Part shown: piece by piece, positions 17,280 to 27,698 of the stretch | Position numbering within the stretch: the first letter of the stretch is position 1 | How the letters are laid out: the number at the start of each line of letters is the position of its first letter | Assembly (NCBI GenBank): GCA_027619975.1 | Contig: JAQCGX010000001.1 | Location: 1-64,000 of the forward strand | Length of the DNA stretch: 64,000 nucleotides | Source: Nitrospinota bacterium | Lineage (GTDB): Bacteria > Nitrospinota > Nitrospinia > Nitrospinales > VA-1 | Reading direction: 5' to 3' | Notes under the pieces: model-generated | The model's database searches: none | Told to the model about the DNA's origin: nothing | What the model saw: the letters and a program-made list of their open reading frames with translations, nothing else | Position numbers and translations under genes: made by a program

Positions 17280-18395
17280 ATGATTGAAAAATCCGTGACC
17301 CTTAGTCTTCCAGCCGATCCCGAAGCGCTTGAACAGCTTCGTTTTTACCTCCCGTATTTATGCGATCAGGTTCTGAACCTGGAAATCGTTTCCGACTCCA
17401 GATCTGAAATCCGTTATACCTGCAGGGAAGAAAACAGCTCCGCCCGCATCGAGGCGATTGCCCGAACTTTGCTAGGCCAACAGGAAACATCGGATGTGGA
17501 ATTCTTGAATCATCTTCAGACACGCACCGTCTTTGACAATCGCGCCGCCCCCTGTTCCTGTAACCACGACATCCTTCCCGAACTGTTGAACGCCGGACAC
17601 TTGATCTCCTTTGGCCCTGGGCAATACGGCATGGGAAACCTGTTCCTCAAAACCTTCAAATATTTTGAACGGGAATGTTACCGGATGACCCTGAAGCAGA
17701 AACCGCAGGAATTTGTTTATCCTAACCTGATTCCGCGGAATTTAATGGAATACCCGGATTACACGAACCGTCAAGGCTCCGGTTTTACATGGTTCACTTC
17801 GTCGCCTCCCGGCGTTCAGTCGGAATCGTCAGAGCACCTGGGCAAACCTGCGGTCTGTCTGCACTGCTACCCGCATTTCAGAAACAGTACCATCCCCAAA
17901 GACCGTCCGGTCACCATCACCACTCAGGGTCGGTGCTACCGCTATGAAGGGACGGAGCAATTTTCTCCGGATCGGTTGTGGGAGTTCATCATGCGGGAAT
18001 CCGTGTATATGGGAACCCCGGTATTCGTGCGGGATTCGCTGAGAGAAATTGAAACTCTGGCCACTGGATGGATGAAAAGCATTGGGTTGCGCGCGTGGGT
18101 GGAGCCTGCGGATGATCCCTTGTCTGCTTCCGGTTCTGAGTTTGCGTCATCGAAAAATATACCCGTGAAATGGGAGTTAAGAATTGCGCTCCCCGCCTCA
18201 GGAACTTCCCTGGCCGCCGCATCGTTTAATTACCATGCCAACCACTACAGCAAACCCTTTGAGATTTCAGAGGGCGGGAATTCTGCCGCCACCGGATGCG
18301 CCGGATTCGGCATTGAACGGCTGACCTGGGGATTTCTCGCGCAAAACGGGCTGGAAACGGAAAAATGGCCCGAAGCGGTCCGGCAAGAACTTTGA
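17280..18395 (+). CDS. Class-II synthetase-like amino acid:carrier-protein ligase homologue
   Basis: This 371-residue protein has a class-II aminoacyl-tRNA synthetase core of the seryl type without a tRNA-binding arm. Motif 2 is TTQGRCYRYEGTEQFSPDRLWEF (with R218), and motif 3 is GCAGFGIERLTWGF (with C340 and R347). Cys193/Cys196 (CLHCYPHF) and C340 are candidate zinc ligands. This architecture matches the amino acid:[carrier protein] ligases related to methanogen-type SerRS, which load glycine or alanine onto the phosphopantetheine arm of a small carrier protein. No carrier protein with a clear DSL-type Ser is seen nearby, so its partner is unknown. An ordinary SerRS role is unlikely given the missing N-terminal domain. 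Confidence 0.7.
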   Translation: MIEKSVTLSLPADPEALEQLRFYLPYLCDQVLNLEIVSDSRSEIRYTCREENSSARIEAIARTLLGQQETSDVEFLNHLQTRTVFDNRAAPCSCNHDILPELLNAGHLISFGPGQYGMGNLFLKTFKYFERECYRMTLKQKPQEFVYPNLIPRNLMEYPDYTNRQGSGFTWFTSSPPGVQSESSEHLGKPAVCLHCYPHFRNSTIPKDRPVTITTQGRCYRYEGTEQFSPDRLWEFIMRESVYMGTPVFVRDSLREIETLATGWMKSIGLRAWVEPADDPLSASGSEFASSKNIPVKWELRIALPASGTSLAAASFNYHANHYSKPFEISEGGNSAATGCAGFGIERLTWGFLAQNGLETEKWPEAVRQEL

Positions 18396-18518
18396 CACCT
18401 AATGAATCGTCCCCTTACTATCTTAAGTTAATGGGGATTGAGCCCCATCCCACCTGAGAGCCCAAAAATAGAGCGTCTGAGTCAGAATGCAATTAGGTCA
18501 TTCTGAAAACGGGTTCCA

Positions 18519-18806
18519 TCAATCCGGTGGAGAGCCGGGTTCGCGTTTTGTTTCCCGCCAGTCATCGTATATTTCTATACAGTCCGGGATTTGGGGGAAG
18601 GAAGGGTCCTGGTCAAGGATCAATTCACCATATTTGTCCCGGAAGGTGATCAGTTCATCCATCAAATCTACATGAATCACCCAAACTTCACGGAGCTTTA
18701 AAGAGCCTTCGTCGGTCATTTCCAGGGTTTCTTTCAAAACCGCTTCGTCGCAGGGTTTTTCCGGAGAGCCACGTAAGCTGGTTTTCTCAACTCGAAACTC
18801 TGGCAT
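18519..18806 (-). CDS. Small conserved hypothetical protein, paralogue B
   Basis: This protein is about 95 residues from MPEFRVEKTSLRG, the start that matches paralogue A. An in-frame ATG at 18854 would add 16 residues. It is closely related to the gene at 16712 and shares a 117-bp identical segment with it. Function is unknown. The pair flanks the ligase gene, which might be fortuitous or a duplication with the ligase in between. It lies 60 bases before an inverted-repeat element. Confidence 0.65.
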   Translation of the reverse strand: MPEFRVEKTSLRGSPEKPCDEAVLKETLEMTDEGSLKLREVWVIHVDLMDELITFRDKYGELILDQDPSFPQIPDCIEIYDDWRETKREPGSPPD

Positions 18807-18866
18807 GGGTCGCGTCCATTTGAACTCTTCAGAGTTTGTCTTTAAGCAAATCACCTATGAACTAAA

Positions 18867-19036
18867 GGGTATCTCTAAAAATTGACTAAATGCTCCTAAT
18901 CGTCAACTTAAGGAGATGGCTTTGTTTTAGTGGAACAGGCGACCTGCCCTTAAATTTAAGGATAGGTCGCCACCAATATAAGAAATCCTTGTACAGTGTT
19001 CGATTTCCTGTAATAAACTAATTTTTAGAGATGCCC
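18867..19036. mobile_element. MITE-like element, family 1, copy 1
   Basis: A 170-bp element has terminal inverted repeats of about 17 bases (GGGTATCTCTAAAAATT and AATTTTTAGAGATGCCC) and is flanked by direct TAAA on both sides (18863-18866 and 19037-19040), as a target duplication. It carries no gene. Its ends and flanking arms match an inverted copy at 44819-44994, while its centre differs. Confidence 0.85.
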
Positions 19037-19040
19037 TAAA

Positions 19041-19553
19041 ATGATTGCTCCGATTGAAGCGAGATTTTGCCATTTCGGAATCACGCTGTCAATCACAGCA
19101 CGAATATGTCCTTCCATTAAGGGTTCATAGCTATTTGTCTTTCATGGCTCCCTGGAATTCGCTATACCATAAAATTTCTGAAAAGATTATCTTCCTACCG
19201 TCAGAGCTCATTGGGTTATAAAATAGTATGTCAGACTCAATCTAAAGCTGCACAATATGTGAGTGTTCGGATAACTATCTGAAAAAATTATGTTTATATG
19301 ATTTTAGCGCACGACCCCATTTTTGAATGGATTTGCAGTTCTCGCCAGTTTCATCCTCATTGAAATAATATCTGATATACGAATTATATATCCGTAAACA
19401 ATTGCATTTCTGTGGTATCTGCTTTAACATTTAATGTAATCGTAAAAAAAATAGGCAAAGTTTCATCCTTGTTTTTTAGGATATTGGGTGTCAGCGGGTG
19501 GCCAGCTTTCCCCCTTTTTTTCTCAATTTCGTTCTTAGTGAGGAACTGTCTGA
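19041..19553. other. Intergenic region before the hybrid kinase
   Basis: About 510 bases are without a gene I can support. On the minus strand about 38 codons before the element are open and plausible as protein (about 19020-19135), possibly a gene remnant truncated by the insertion. The rest is AT-rich and should contain the promoter of the kinase operon. Confidence 0.35.
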
Positions 19554-22500
19554 GTGAACGCAAATACAAAACCCCCCAGCCTTAAAAAAAGCCGATTTGG
19601 TTTTAAATGCCAAATCATTTTTTCTTTGGTTTTTTTACTGTCCTTGCTGACTGTGGATTGGTTCACCCATAAAGCTTTCGTAGAGCAGATGAAAACCAAT
19701 TTATCGGTAAGGCTTAGGGATGTGCTCACTGCAAATACCGAGGCGCTGATGATCTGGATGGATGATAAAAAAAGGACAGTAAAAACTCAGGCACAAAATT
19801 CAGAGATCCGCCGCAACATCTTATCGCTGGCTCAAAAAGCCTCGGTAAAAGGATGGACTCCGGATTCGTTGCGAGAATCCGAAGAGCTTGCATTCCTGAG
19901 GCAGTCCCTTGGATTGTTGACCAGGGCATTTGGTTTTACGGGGTTCGTCGTTCTGAATAAGGACGGACTCCAGATCGGTGCGTTGCTGGACGAACCCACC
20001 GGTCAGAAGGAGCTCATAGAGAGATCGGATTTCATCCAGCGATCCCTCAGGGGAGAGACGGTTTTCTCGCTTCCGTTCACGGGTGAGATGGATCTGCCAG
20101 ACGCTAACGGAGTATGGCATTCGAATTGGCCCACCATGTTAGTGTCCAGCCCAGTGTGGAACAAAGAGGGAAAAGTCGAGGCGGTGCTCGCCTTTCGCCT
20201 GCGTCCTGAGAATGAATTTTCGAACATGCTCGCCACCAGTCGAAATGGGGTCAGTGGCGAAACTTATGCTTTCAATAAAAATGGACTCATGGTTTCCGAC
20301 AGTCGCTTTATTGAGGATTTGAAGAAAATTGAACTCCTTCCGTTAAATACGCAATCCGGCGCCATTCTCCAGGTAGAGATTCGTGATCCGGGAGGAGATA
20401 TGACCTTGGGGTATCGCCCGAAAGTTGCCCGTGGCAAACAACCGCTGACTGAAATGGCCGCCAGTGCTGTCCGTGGGGAATCGGGGGGGAATGTAGAAGG
20501 GTACAACGATTACCGGGGAGTGACGGTGGTGGGAGCCTGGACCTGGCTGCCGGTTTTGAACATGGGCATCGCCACCGAAATAGATCGGGAAGAAGCTTAT
20601 CTGCCCATTATAAGCCAGCAACGGGGATTTTTAATACAATTTTCAATTTTGATTATGGCAGCAGTGTTGGCATTGATTTGGCGTTGGAGGCAATTTATTT
20701 TTGAGCAGGAACGCGACCAGGTTTTGCAAGATCAGGCATCTGTAAATAATTTGTTAAACACGTTAAGCCATGTGCAATCGCAATTTATTGCCGAGGCCAA
20801 TCCGGCCCTCCTGTTTGACGGATTGCTGAAAAATATCCTCGAGTTGACGGAAAGTGACTATGGGTTCATCGGGGAGGTTTTGCAAAGTGCAAGTGGAGAA
20901 CCTTATCTCAAAACACACGCGATCACCAATATCGCCTGGAATGAAAAATGGCAGGATTTTTATGAAGTCAACGCTACGATGGGGCTGGAGTTTCACAACC
21001 TCAATACGCTTTTTGGAGTGGCACTCACGACCGGCAAGACCGTTATTTCCAACAAACCCTCCAAAGACTCTCGTGCCGGAGGGCTTCCTGAAGGTCACCC
21101 CGATTTAAAGGCTTTTCTAGGTTGCCCGATCTATCTCAAAGGCAAAATGATAGGCATGGTGGGAATTGCCAATCGACCGGGGGGATACGATGAACAAGTT
21201 GTGCAATACCTGGATCCGATTCTGAATACCAGCGCCAGTCTCATTCATGCGATTCATAACCAGAAAAGACAAGAACTGGCGGAAAGAGCCCTTCGCGAAA
21301 GCCAGGCGAAAAACAAAGCGGTGGTGGATCATATCGTGGATGGAATCATCACGATTGATGAGAAGGGAACTATTGAATCCTTCAACCCCGCAGCGGAGCG
21401 TTTGTTCGGTTATAAGCCGGAAGAGGTGACCGGTCAGAACGTGAAGATGCTGATGCCGGAACCCTATTGTTCCGAGCACGACCAGTATTTGCAGAACTAT
21501 CGGGAAACGGGAGTTTCCAAAATCATCGGCATTGGCCGGGAAGTGGTGGGTCTGCGCAAGGACGGGTCGACGTTCCCCCTGGATCTTGGGATCAGTGAAA
21601 TGTATGTGGGCGAGACGCGGTTGTTTTCCGGCATTGTTCGGGACATCACCGAGCGTAAAGAGCAAGAGCGGGAAATTATCCTGGCGGTCGGGGAGTCTGA
21701 TCGAGCTAAAGAAGAGGCAACCAAGGCCAAGGAAGCGGCGGAATCCGCCAACCGGGCAAAAAGCGCTTTCCTTGCCAATATGAGCCACGAGATTCGCACA
21801 CCCATGAACGCGATTCTGGGGTATGCCCAGATCATGAGGCGCGATTCCACTCTCGCGGAGAACCAGCAGGAAGCGGTTGCAACGATCGAAAAAAGCGGCA
21901 ACCATCTTTTGAGCCTGATCAACGATATTCTGGATATCTCCAAAATCGAGGCGGGACACATGGGGTTGCACCTCGGCGACTTTGACCTGAACGAATTGGT
22001 TCAGGGGCTCGGGGTCATGTTCCGTTACCGGTGCGAACAGAAGGGCCTGAATTTTCACTTGGAGGGATTGAACGGGAATCCTTTTAGTTTACACGGCGAT
22101 GAGGGAAAACTGAGACAAATATTGATCAACCTTTTGGGGAATGCGGTCAAATTTACGGATGGGGGCGAAGTCGTATTAGAGGTTAAATTCGAGGCGAAAG
22201 ATCGTTATCAATTCTCGGTGACCGATACAGGGAAGGGGATTCCCAGGGAAGCTCAAGGTAAAATCTTCGAGCCGTTCCAGCAGGCTGAGGAGGGTGTGGA
22301 AAAAGGAGGCACCGGCCTGGGACTGGCGATCGCCAGGAAACAAATAGAAATGATGGGCGGAAAGCTAAAAATTGAATCTGAGGAGGGCCGAGGTTCGCGT
22401 TTCTTCTTTACTTTAGACTTGCCTCCGGCAACAACGGAGGTTCAAGCGCGGTCCAAACGCGGTGAACGCAAGATTACTGGCCTGGCACCGGGATTCAGCG

Positions 22501-23165
22501 TCAAGGCGATGGTCGTGGACGACAAAAAAATCAACCGGGATGTTCTGTCCCTGCTCCTGAAGGATATCGGTGTACAAGTAATGGAGGCGGAGAATGGAAA
22601 AGAAACGCTGGATAAATTGGATTCTTTCGATCCCGACATCCTCTTCATGGACATGCGCATGCCGGTGATGGGCGGCAAAGAGGCGGTCGGGGAAATCATC
22701 AAAAGGTATGGGAAGGACAGGTTCAAGATGGTGAGCATCACCGCATCTGCCTTTGAGCATCAACGGAAAGAATATTTAGATATCGGTTGTCATGATTTCA
22801 TCGCCAAGCCCTTTAGAGTCGAACAGATTTTTTAGTGTTTGTCGCAACTATTGGGAGCGGAGTTTGAGTATGAAGTTTCGAGCGAAGGTGAGAAGGAAAG
22901 TGAAAATCACGCGCCTCGCCAGTCGATTGATTTTTCAAAGATCCGTATTCCCGGAAAATTGGTTATGAATTTTAAAGATGCGGTTGAAGAAGGCAATGTC
23001 ACTCAATTGGAGGAGGAGCTACGCAATTTATGCCAATTGGGTGAGGATGGGGAACTTCTGGCAAGCCATTTATCCGGGTTGGTCCAATCGTATGATTTCG
23101 ACGGCGTGCTCAATACTTTGGATGAAATAATTATCGATGGAGCGTTAAATGACTCAACAGACTGA
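19554..23165 (+). pseudogene. Hybrid sensor histidine kinase, interrupted by one in-frame TAG
   Basis: The reading frame would give about 1203 residues but is cut by TAG at codon 1094 (22833-22835), after which the same frame continues to 23165. Domains in order: a membrane helix (about 22-40), an extracytoplasmic Cache-like sensor (to about 350), a second helix, GAF, PAS (about 590-705), HisKA with H745, HATPase (GTGLGLAIARK) and REC with D1033. The C-terminal part after the stop looks like an HPt-like or regulatory tail. All catalytic motifs precede the stop, so a truncated kinase could function. GTG start with AGGA nine bases upstream. It heads a signalling cluster and overlaps the next gene by 17 bases. 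Confidence 0.85.
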
Positions 23166-24309
23166 ATTAAAAACAAGCCTATTAAGGAATAAAGTTCTCA
23201 TTGTGGATGACACGCCCGCAAATATTGATGTGTTACGAAAAACGCTGGCGCCGGAAGGTTATGAACTCTCGGTCGCGACCAGTGGAGAAGCCGCAGTCAA
23301 AATTGCCGCCCGGTTAAAACCGGATCTGATTTTGCTGGATATCATGATGCCGGGAATCGACGGTTACGAAACGTGCCGCAGGATCAAGAGTGATGTCAAT
23401 AACAGGGACACGGCGATCATCTTCATATCCGCAAAAAATGAAACTGCAGATGTGGTTAAAGGATTTTCAATGGGAGCTGTGGACTATATCAACAAGCCCT
23501 TTCAGCACGAAGAGGTGTGTTCCAGGGTTCGGACGCAAGTCAATTTAAGAGCCTTGACGGAAATGCGGGAAAGTTTGCTTTCCAGGTTGAAAGATAGCGT
23601 GAATAAGCTCACTGAGATGGACGAGATGAAAAACAGGTTTTTAGGCATGGCGGCACATGATCTGCGTAATCCTTTAGTCTCCATCCGTGGCCTCTCCGAG
23701 TTATTGCTGGATGAAAATAATACTTTCTCCGATGGCGATGTGAAGGAATTTATTGCGACCATGCATGACGCCAGTCAGTACATGCTCAGTCTGGTGAATG
23801 ATCTTCTCGACACCTCGGTCATCGCAAGTGGGAATTTGACGATAAACCTTAAAAAATGTTCGCTCAAGGAATTGGTCGAGAAGGTGGTTCGGGCCAATGA
23901 GCGCCTGGCGGAAAATAAGCAAATGAAAATTCAGCTTTCGCTGGAAGATGTTCCTGAATTCAATATAGACCCCAACCGGATCACGCAAGTTGTGGAAAAT
24001 CTGCTCACCAATGCGATTAAATATTCCTCTCCGGGGTCCAATATTTATGTGTCATTAGAAAGTGTGGACGATAGCGCGAAGGTGGGCGTTCGCGATGAAG
24101 GACCGGGAATTTCTCTGGAAGACCAGAAAAAACTTTTTGGAGGATTTCAGAAATTAACTGCCCAACCAACGGGAGGCGAGTCGAGTACCGGGTTGGGTCT
24201 GGCCATCGTTAAAAAAATGGTCGAAGCTCACCAGGGAACTCTTGATATTGAAAGCCAAATGGAAGTTGGCACTACCTTTTCATTTAAAATTTCTAAAAAT
24301 CTGAGGTAA
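23149..24309 (+). CDS. Response regulator-histidine kinase hybrid (REC-HisKA-HATPase)
   Basis: This 386-residue cytosolic protein has an N-terminal receiver domain (phospho-acceptor D64 in LLDIMMPGIDG). A short coiled linker follows, then HisKA with H170 (AAHDLRNPL) and a HATPase domain ending in GLGLAIVKKMVEAHQG. Such REC-kinase proteins pass phosphate within a relay. It overlaps the end of the upstream hybrid kinase frame by 17 bases and is followed two bases later by a CheY-like regulator. The three likely form a phosphorelay. The output is unclear. Confidence 0.9.
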   Translation: MTQQTELKTSLLRNKVLIVDDTPANIDVLRKTLAPEGYELSVATSGEAAVKIAARLKPDLILLDIMMPGIDGYETCRRIKSDVNNRDTAIIFISAKNETADVVKGFSMGAVDYINKPFQHEEVCSRVRTQVNLRALTEMRESLLSRLKDSVNKLTEMDEMKNRFLGMAAHDLRNPLVSIRGLSELLLDENNTFSDGDVKEFIATMHDASQYMLSLVNDLLDTSVIASGNLTINLKKCSLKELVEKVVRANERLAENKQMKIQLSLEDVPEFNIDPNRITQVVENLLTNAIKYSSPGSNIYVSLESVDDSAKVGVRDEGPGISLEDQKKLFGGFQKLTAQPTGGESSTGLGLAIVKKMVEAHQGTLDIESQMEVGTTFSFKISKNLR

Positions 24310-24311
24310 TC

Positions 24312-24704
24312 ATGAAAAAAAATAAACATAAATTGCTGCTTGTCGATGATGAAATTCATATCAGGGCCTTGATGAAAAATGTCATTAAATCTTTAGGGTT
24401 TGAAGAGATTATCGAAGCCAAAAACGGTCAGGAAGCTGTTGAAATGTTTCAGGCGGAATCTCCGGATATCGTTCTCATGGATATCAACATGCCGATGAAA
24501 ACTGGAATTGAAGCCCTTAGGGAAATTAAACAAATAAAGCCCGATGCCTTTGTGATCATGTTGACGTCTCTTACCGATGTCGGGAGCATTGAACAATGCC
24601 TCGAACTCGGAGCCAGTAGTTATATTCGCAAGGACAACCCCATTGCTGAAATTAAAGAGCTGGTCGAGGATGTATGGCAGGAATTTGAAGCCGCCGGACG
24701 GTAA
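24312..24704 (+). CDS. CheY-like single-domain response regulator
   Basis: This 130-residue receiver domain has D57 in VLMDINMP, the acidic pair DDE near the start, Thr/Ser in MLTS and the Lys in YIRKDNP. There is no output domain, so it acts by binding a partner after phosphorylation. The start lies two bases after the stop of the REC-kinase. The next genes are a small charged protein and a PilB-like ATPase, which may be its target. Confidence 0.9.
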   Translation: MKKNKHKLLLVDDEIHIRALMKNVIKSLGFEEIIEAKNGQEAVEMFQAESPDIVLMDINMPMKTGIEALREIKQIKPDAFVIMLTSLTDVGSIEQCLELGASSYIRKDNPIAEIKELVEDVWQEFEAAGR

Positions 24705-24708
24705 GCTG

Positions 24709-24849
24709 ATGAACAAAAAAATTGATCTCAATAAAATGTTGGCAGAAATAGAAAAAGAAAATGGCCTCGGTACGCTTAAATCGCAGAAATTATCTCAAAA
24801 AGAGATCCTGGAGATGATGCGACGCAAAAAAGAAGAACGGAAGAAATAA
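24709..24849 (+). CDS. Small charged protein preceding the PilB-like gene
   Basis: This is a 46-residue protein starting at ATG 24709, four bases after the regulator stop. It is mostly Lys/Glu/Met helix (LNKMLAEIEKENGLGT, EILEMMRRKKEERKK). Its stop is directly adjacent to the TTG start of the PilB-like gene, which suggests translational coupling. No family is recognised. Confidence 0.5.
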   Translation: MNKKIDLNKMLAEIEKENGLGTLKSQKLSQKEILEMMRRKKEERKK

Positions 24850-26589
24850 TTGTTAGCTACTAAAAACGAAAAATTCTTTGAATTATTGCTTGAAAAAGAT
24901 CTGCTGACTAAAGAGGACGTTTTTAAGCTTTCTAAAATTTACAAAGGAGATTCCTTTGCAATTTTTAAGCGTCTTTGCCAGGGGTTTCGTGGAGGAGCGG
25001 CGAATAAATTTGAGCTTGGAATAATTTGGGGAGATTCCATAGGATTTTCTTTTGTAGAGCTTGGAAAAACCCTTTTTCAATCCGAAGTGGTTCATCAACT
25101 CCCGGAAAAATTTGCCAGGAAAAATAAAATCATCCCCATTTATCAATTTGGGGATATTGTTACCCTGGCCACGGCGAACCCGAGAGACGCAAGCGTCTTG
25201 GCCAACGCTGAATCTATAATTAATAAAAAAGTCAGCCCCGTATTTGCTTTGCCGGAGGAAATCGAAGATGCGATAGAAATTCACTATCAATCTGCCGGGG
25301 TTCTGGAAAATCTCACCAAAGGACTTGTTGATGGCGATGGCATTACTGACTTTGTGGAATATGGTCGGGAAATTTCCAACGAGCAATTAAAAGAAATTGC
25401 TGGAACCGAAGCAATCGTGCAACTTGTTCGCAGTTTACTACTTTTTGCGATCAAGGAACGTGCCAGTGATATTCATTTAGAACCCTTTGAAACTCATGTT
25501 CAGGTTCGATTCCGCATTGATGGATTTCTTGAGCTTAAATTAAACCTGGGAAAAGCAATCCACATCCCTTTGATATCCAGGCTTAAAATTCTTGCGAAAC
25601 TGGATATTACAGAAAGGCGAAAACCGCAGGATGGAAGAATCTCCCTCGCCCTGGCCAATCGTTCTATTGAATTCAGGTTTTCCACCATTCCCACGATTCA
25701 CGGGGAAAAGATAGTCCTTAGGATAATGGGGCATGTCGTAGAGCAGCCCATTCCAAATATTGAGGAACTGGGCTTTTCACATGAAAATCTCCAGAAGGTC
25801 AAAGAATTGATGCAAACTCCCAATGGAGTTATTTTCGTTACCGGTCCTACAGGTTCCGGGAAGACCACAACCCTCTTTTCGATGCTAAAACATATCAATA
25901 AACCCGGCATTAATATTCTTACCATTGAAGATCCTGTGGAATACAAGATGGAGGGGATCAATCAAGTGCAAGTGAATCCTCATATCGGGTTGGATTTTGC
26001 CACTGCCCTGCGATCATTTTTACGCCAGGACCCGGATGTGATTTTACTAGGAGAAGTCCGAGATGTTGAAACGGCTAAAATTGCTTCTCAGGCCGCACTG
26101 ACAGGACATCTGGTTCTGACCACGATGCACACGAATAATTCCTTTCAGGAAGTGACCCGTCTCGTCTAAATTGGTGTGGAACCTTTTTTGGTGGCGCCCT
26201 CCGTTATCGGGGTCATGGCGCAAAGACTGGTCCGGAAACTATGTGGTCACTGTAAAGAAAAATATGCGTTGACTCCCGAAGAAATTGAACATCACTTTAT
26301 CTGGGATGGAAAACAAGAAGTCCATTTTTATCGAGCCAGAGGGTGCCGGGAATGCAATCAAACAGGGTATAAAGGTCGAATTGCTCTTCATGAGCTGTTT
26401 ATTCTGGATGAGAAAATGCGAGAGTTGATCGCCAAGAATTCTTCCATTCTGGAGATTCAAAAATTGGCCATGGATAGGGGGTTTAAAAACGTCCGCTATG
26501 ATGGCATCAAAAAAATTCTTCAAGGATTAACAACGATTGATGAAGTGGATATGGTTACGGAAAAGCGGAGTGTGCTTCTAGAGTATTAG
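24850..26589 (+). pseudogene. PilB/GspE-type secretion ATPase, interrupted by one in-frame TAA
   Basis: The frame encodes about 579 residues. It is cut by TAA at codon 440 (26167-26169), within the segment usually read as RLVEIGVEPFLVA, so GAA to TAA is the likely change. Before the stop are a GspE N-terminal domain, Walker A (GPTGSGKTTT), the Asp box and Walker B (DPDVILLGEVRD) and the His box. After it are the zinc C4 region (CGHC, CREC) and the ALHELF segment. A TTG start abuts the preceding gene. ATPases of this family power type IV pili or type II secretion, yet no pilin, PilC or secretin gene is near. The protein sits in a signalling operon and may be controlled by it. It ends in TAG. 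Confidence 0.85.
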
Positions 26590-26847
26590 TTTGGACAGAA
26601 ACAACAAGCCTGTGCAAGATATGGCCCAGGGAGTCGATGACAGAGGGTTTATGGATTCAACCCGAGTCGCTAAAACTTTCTGCCGAGGCAGGCATTTCAT
26701 ATTTTTGCGAATGACTCCCCTCTGATTTAAAGAATTACCAAACCCCGCCTTAGAGTTATCCCCACCTTCTATTTCAAGATATTTATAAAGTCAATTTCTC
26801 TGGTATGATTCGTATTATCTATTTATTCATGGGATCTTTAGAAATTG

Positions 26848-27687
26848 ATGGTTGTGACCTTAATGAAGCCAATTAAAAAACCAGAGTATTTTCGGACCTT
26901 AACCATTGCCGGGTCGGACAATAGCGGCGGGGCGGGAATTCAGGCGGACCTGAAAACTTTTTCCGCTCTGGGTTGCTACGGAATGTCCGTGATCACCGCA
27001 CTGACCGCCCAGAATACTCTAGGGGTCCGTGGCATTCAAGAAATTCCTCCTGAGTTTGTTGTTCAGCAAATCCAAACCGTCATGGAAGATGTGGGCGTGG
27101 ATGCCGTCAAAATCGGGATGCTGTTCAATTCCCCCATTATTAGGAAAGTGGCGGAGTTCCTGCGAGAGAATCCCGTTCCACTCCTGGTGGTCGACCCTGT
27201 CATGTTTGCTAAAAGCGGTGACCGTCTGCTTCTTAAAGACGCCATCGACTTGTTCTCAAGGGAGCTACTTCCAATGGCAACGGTGCTCACGCCGAATATT
27301 GCAGAGGCGACAGCTATTTTGGGTCGTCCCGTAGACAACCGCGAGGATATGGAGCAAGCGGCGAAGGACTTGTGTCTAATGGGGGCTCGAGCTGTGGTGG
27401 TGAAGGGAGGCAATCTTTTACAAGATTCCAGCGACGACTGTTTATTTGTCCGGGGTGGAAAGATTCACTGGCTGAATCAAAAACGGGTGCAGACAAACAA
27501 CGTTCATGGAACCGGCTGCACGTTCTCCGCCGCGATCACCGCTTTTCTTACGCGTTCTTACTCTATTGAAGACGCGGTTCGGGAAGCCAAGAATTACCTC
27601 ACCGGCGCGCTTGAAGCCGGGGCCGGCTACAAGTTGGGAAAGGGGAAAGGCCCCGTCATGCATTTTTATCAGACCTGGAACAAATAA
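26848..27687 (+). CDS. thiD: Hydroxymethylpyrimidine/phosphomethylpyrimidine kinase
   Basis: This protein is about 279 residues (an ATG at 26863 is an alternative start). Ribokinase-fold motifs are clear: SDNSGGAGIQADLKTF for HMP binding, TALTAQNTLGV, VVDPVM, TPNIAEA, VVKGG, and the anion-hole/catalytic GTGCTFSAAI. ThiD phosphorylates HMP and then HMP-P for thiamin pyrophosphate synthesis. It is followed 11 bases later by tenA, forming a salvage pair. No TPP riboswitch is visible in the 255 bases upstream. Confidence 0.95.
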   Translation: MVVTLMKPIKKPEYFRTLTIAGSDNSGGAGIQADLKTFSALGCYGMSVITALTAQNTLGVRGIQEIPPEFVVQQIQTVMEDVGVDAVKIGMLFNSPIIRKVAEFLRENPVPLLVVDPVMFAKSGDRLLLKDAIDLFSRELLPMATVLTPNIAEATAILGRPVDNREDMEQAAKDLCLMGARAVVVKGGNLLQDSSDDCLFVRGGKIHWLNQKRVQTNNVHGTGCTFSAAITAFLTRSYSIEDAVREAKNYLTGALEAGAGYKLGKGKGPVMHFYQTWNK

Positions 27688-27698
27688 TCGGAGGCAGT

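Noticed and set aside
26590-26847. Possible TPP riboswitch before thiD
   Set aside because: The conserved CTGAGA and ACCTGA elements are not present in the leader.
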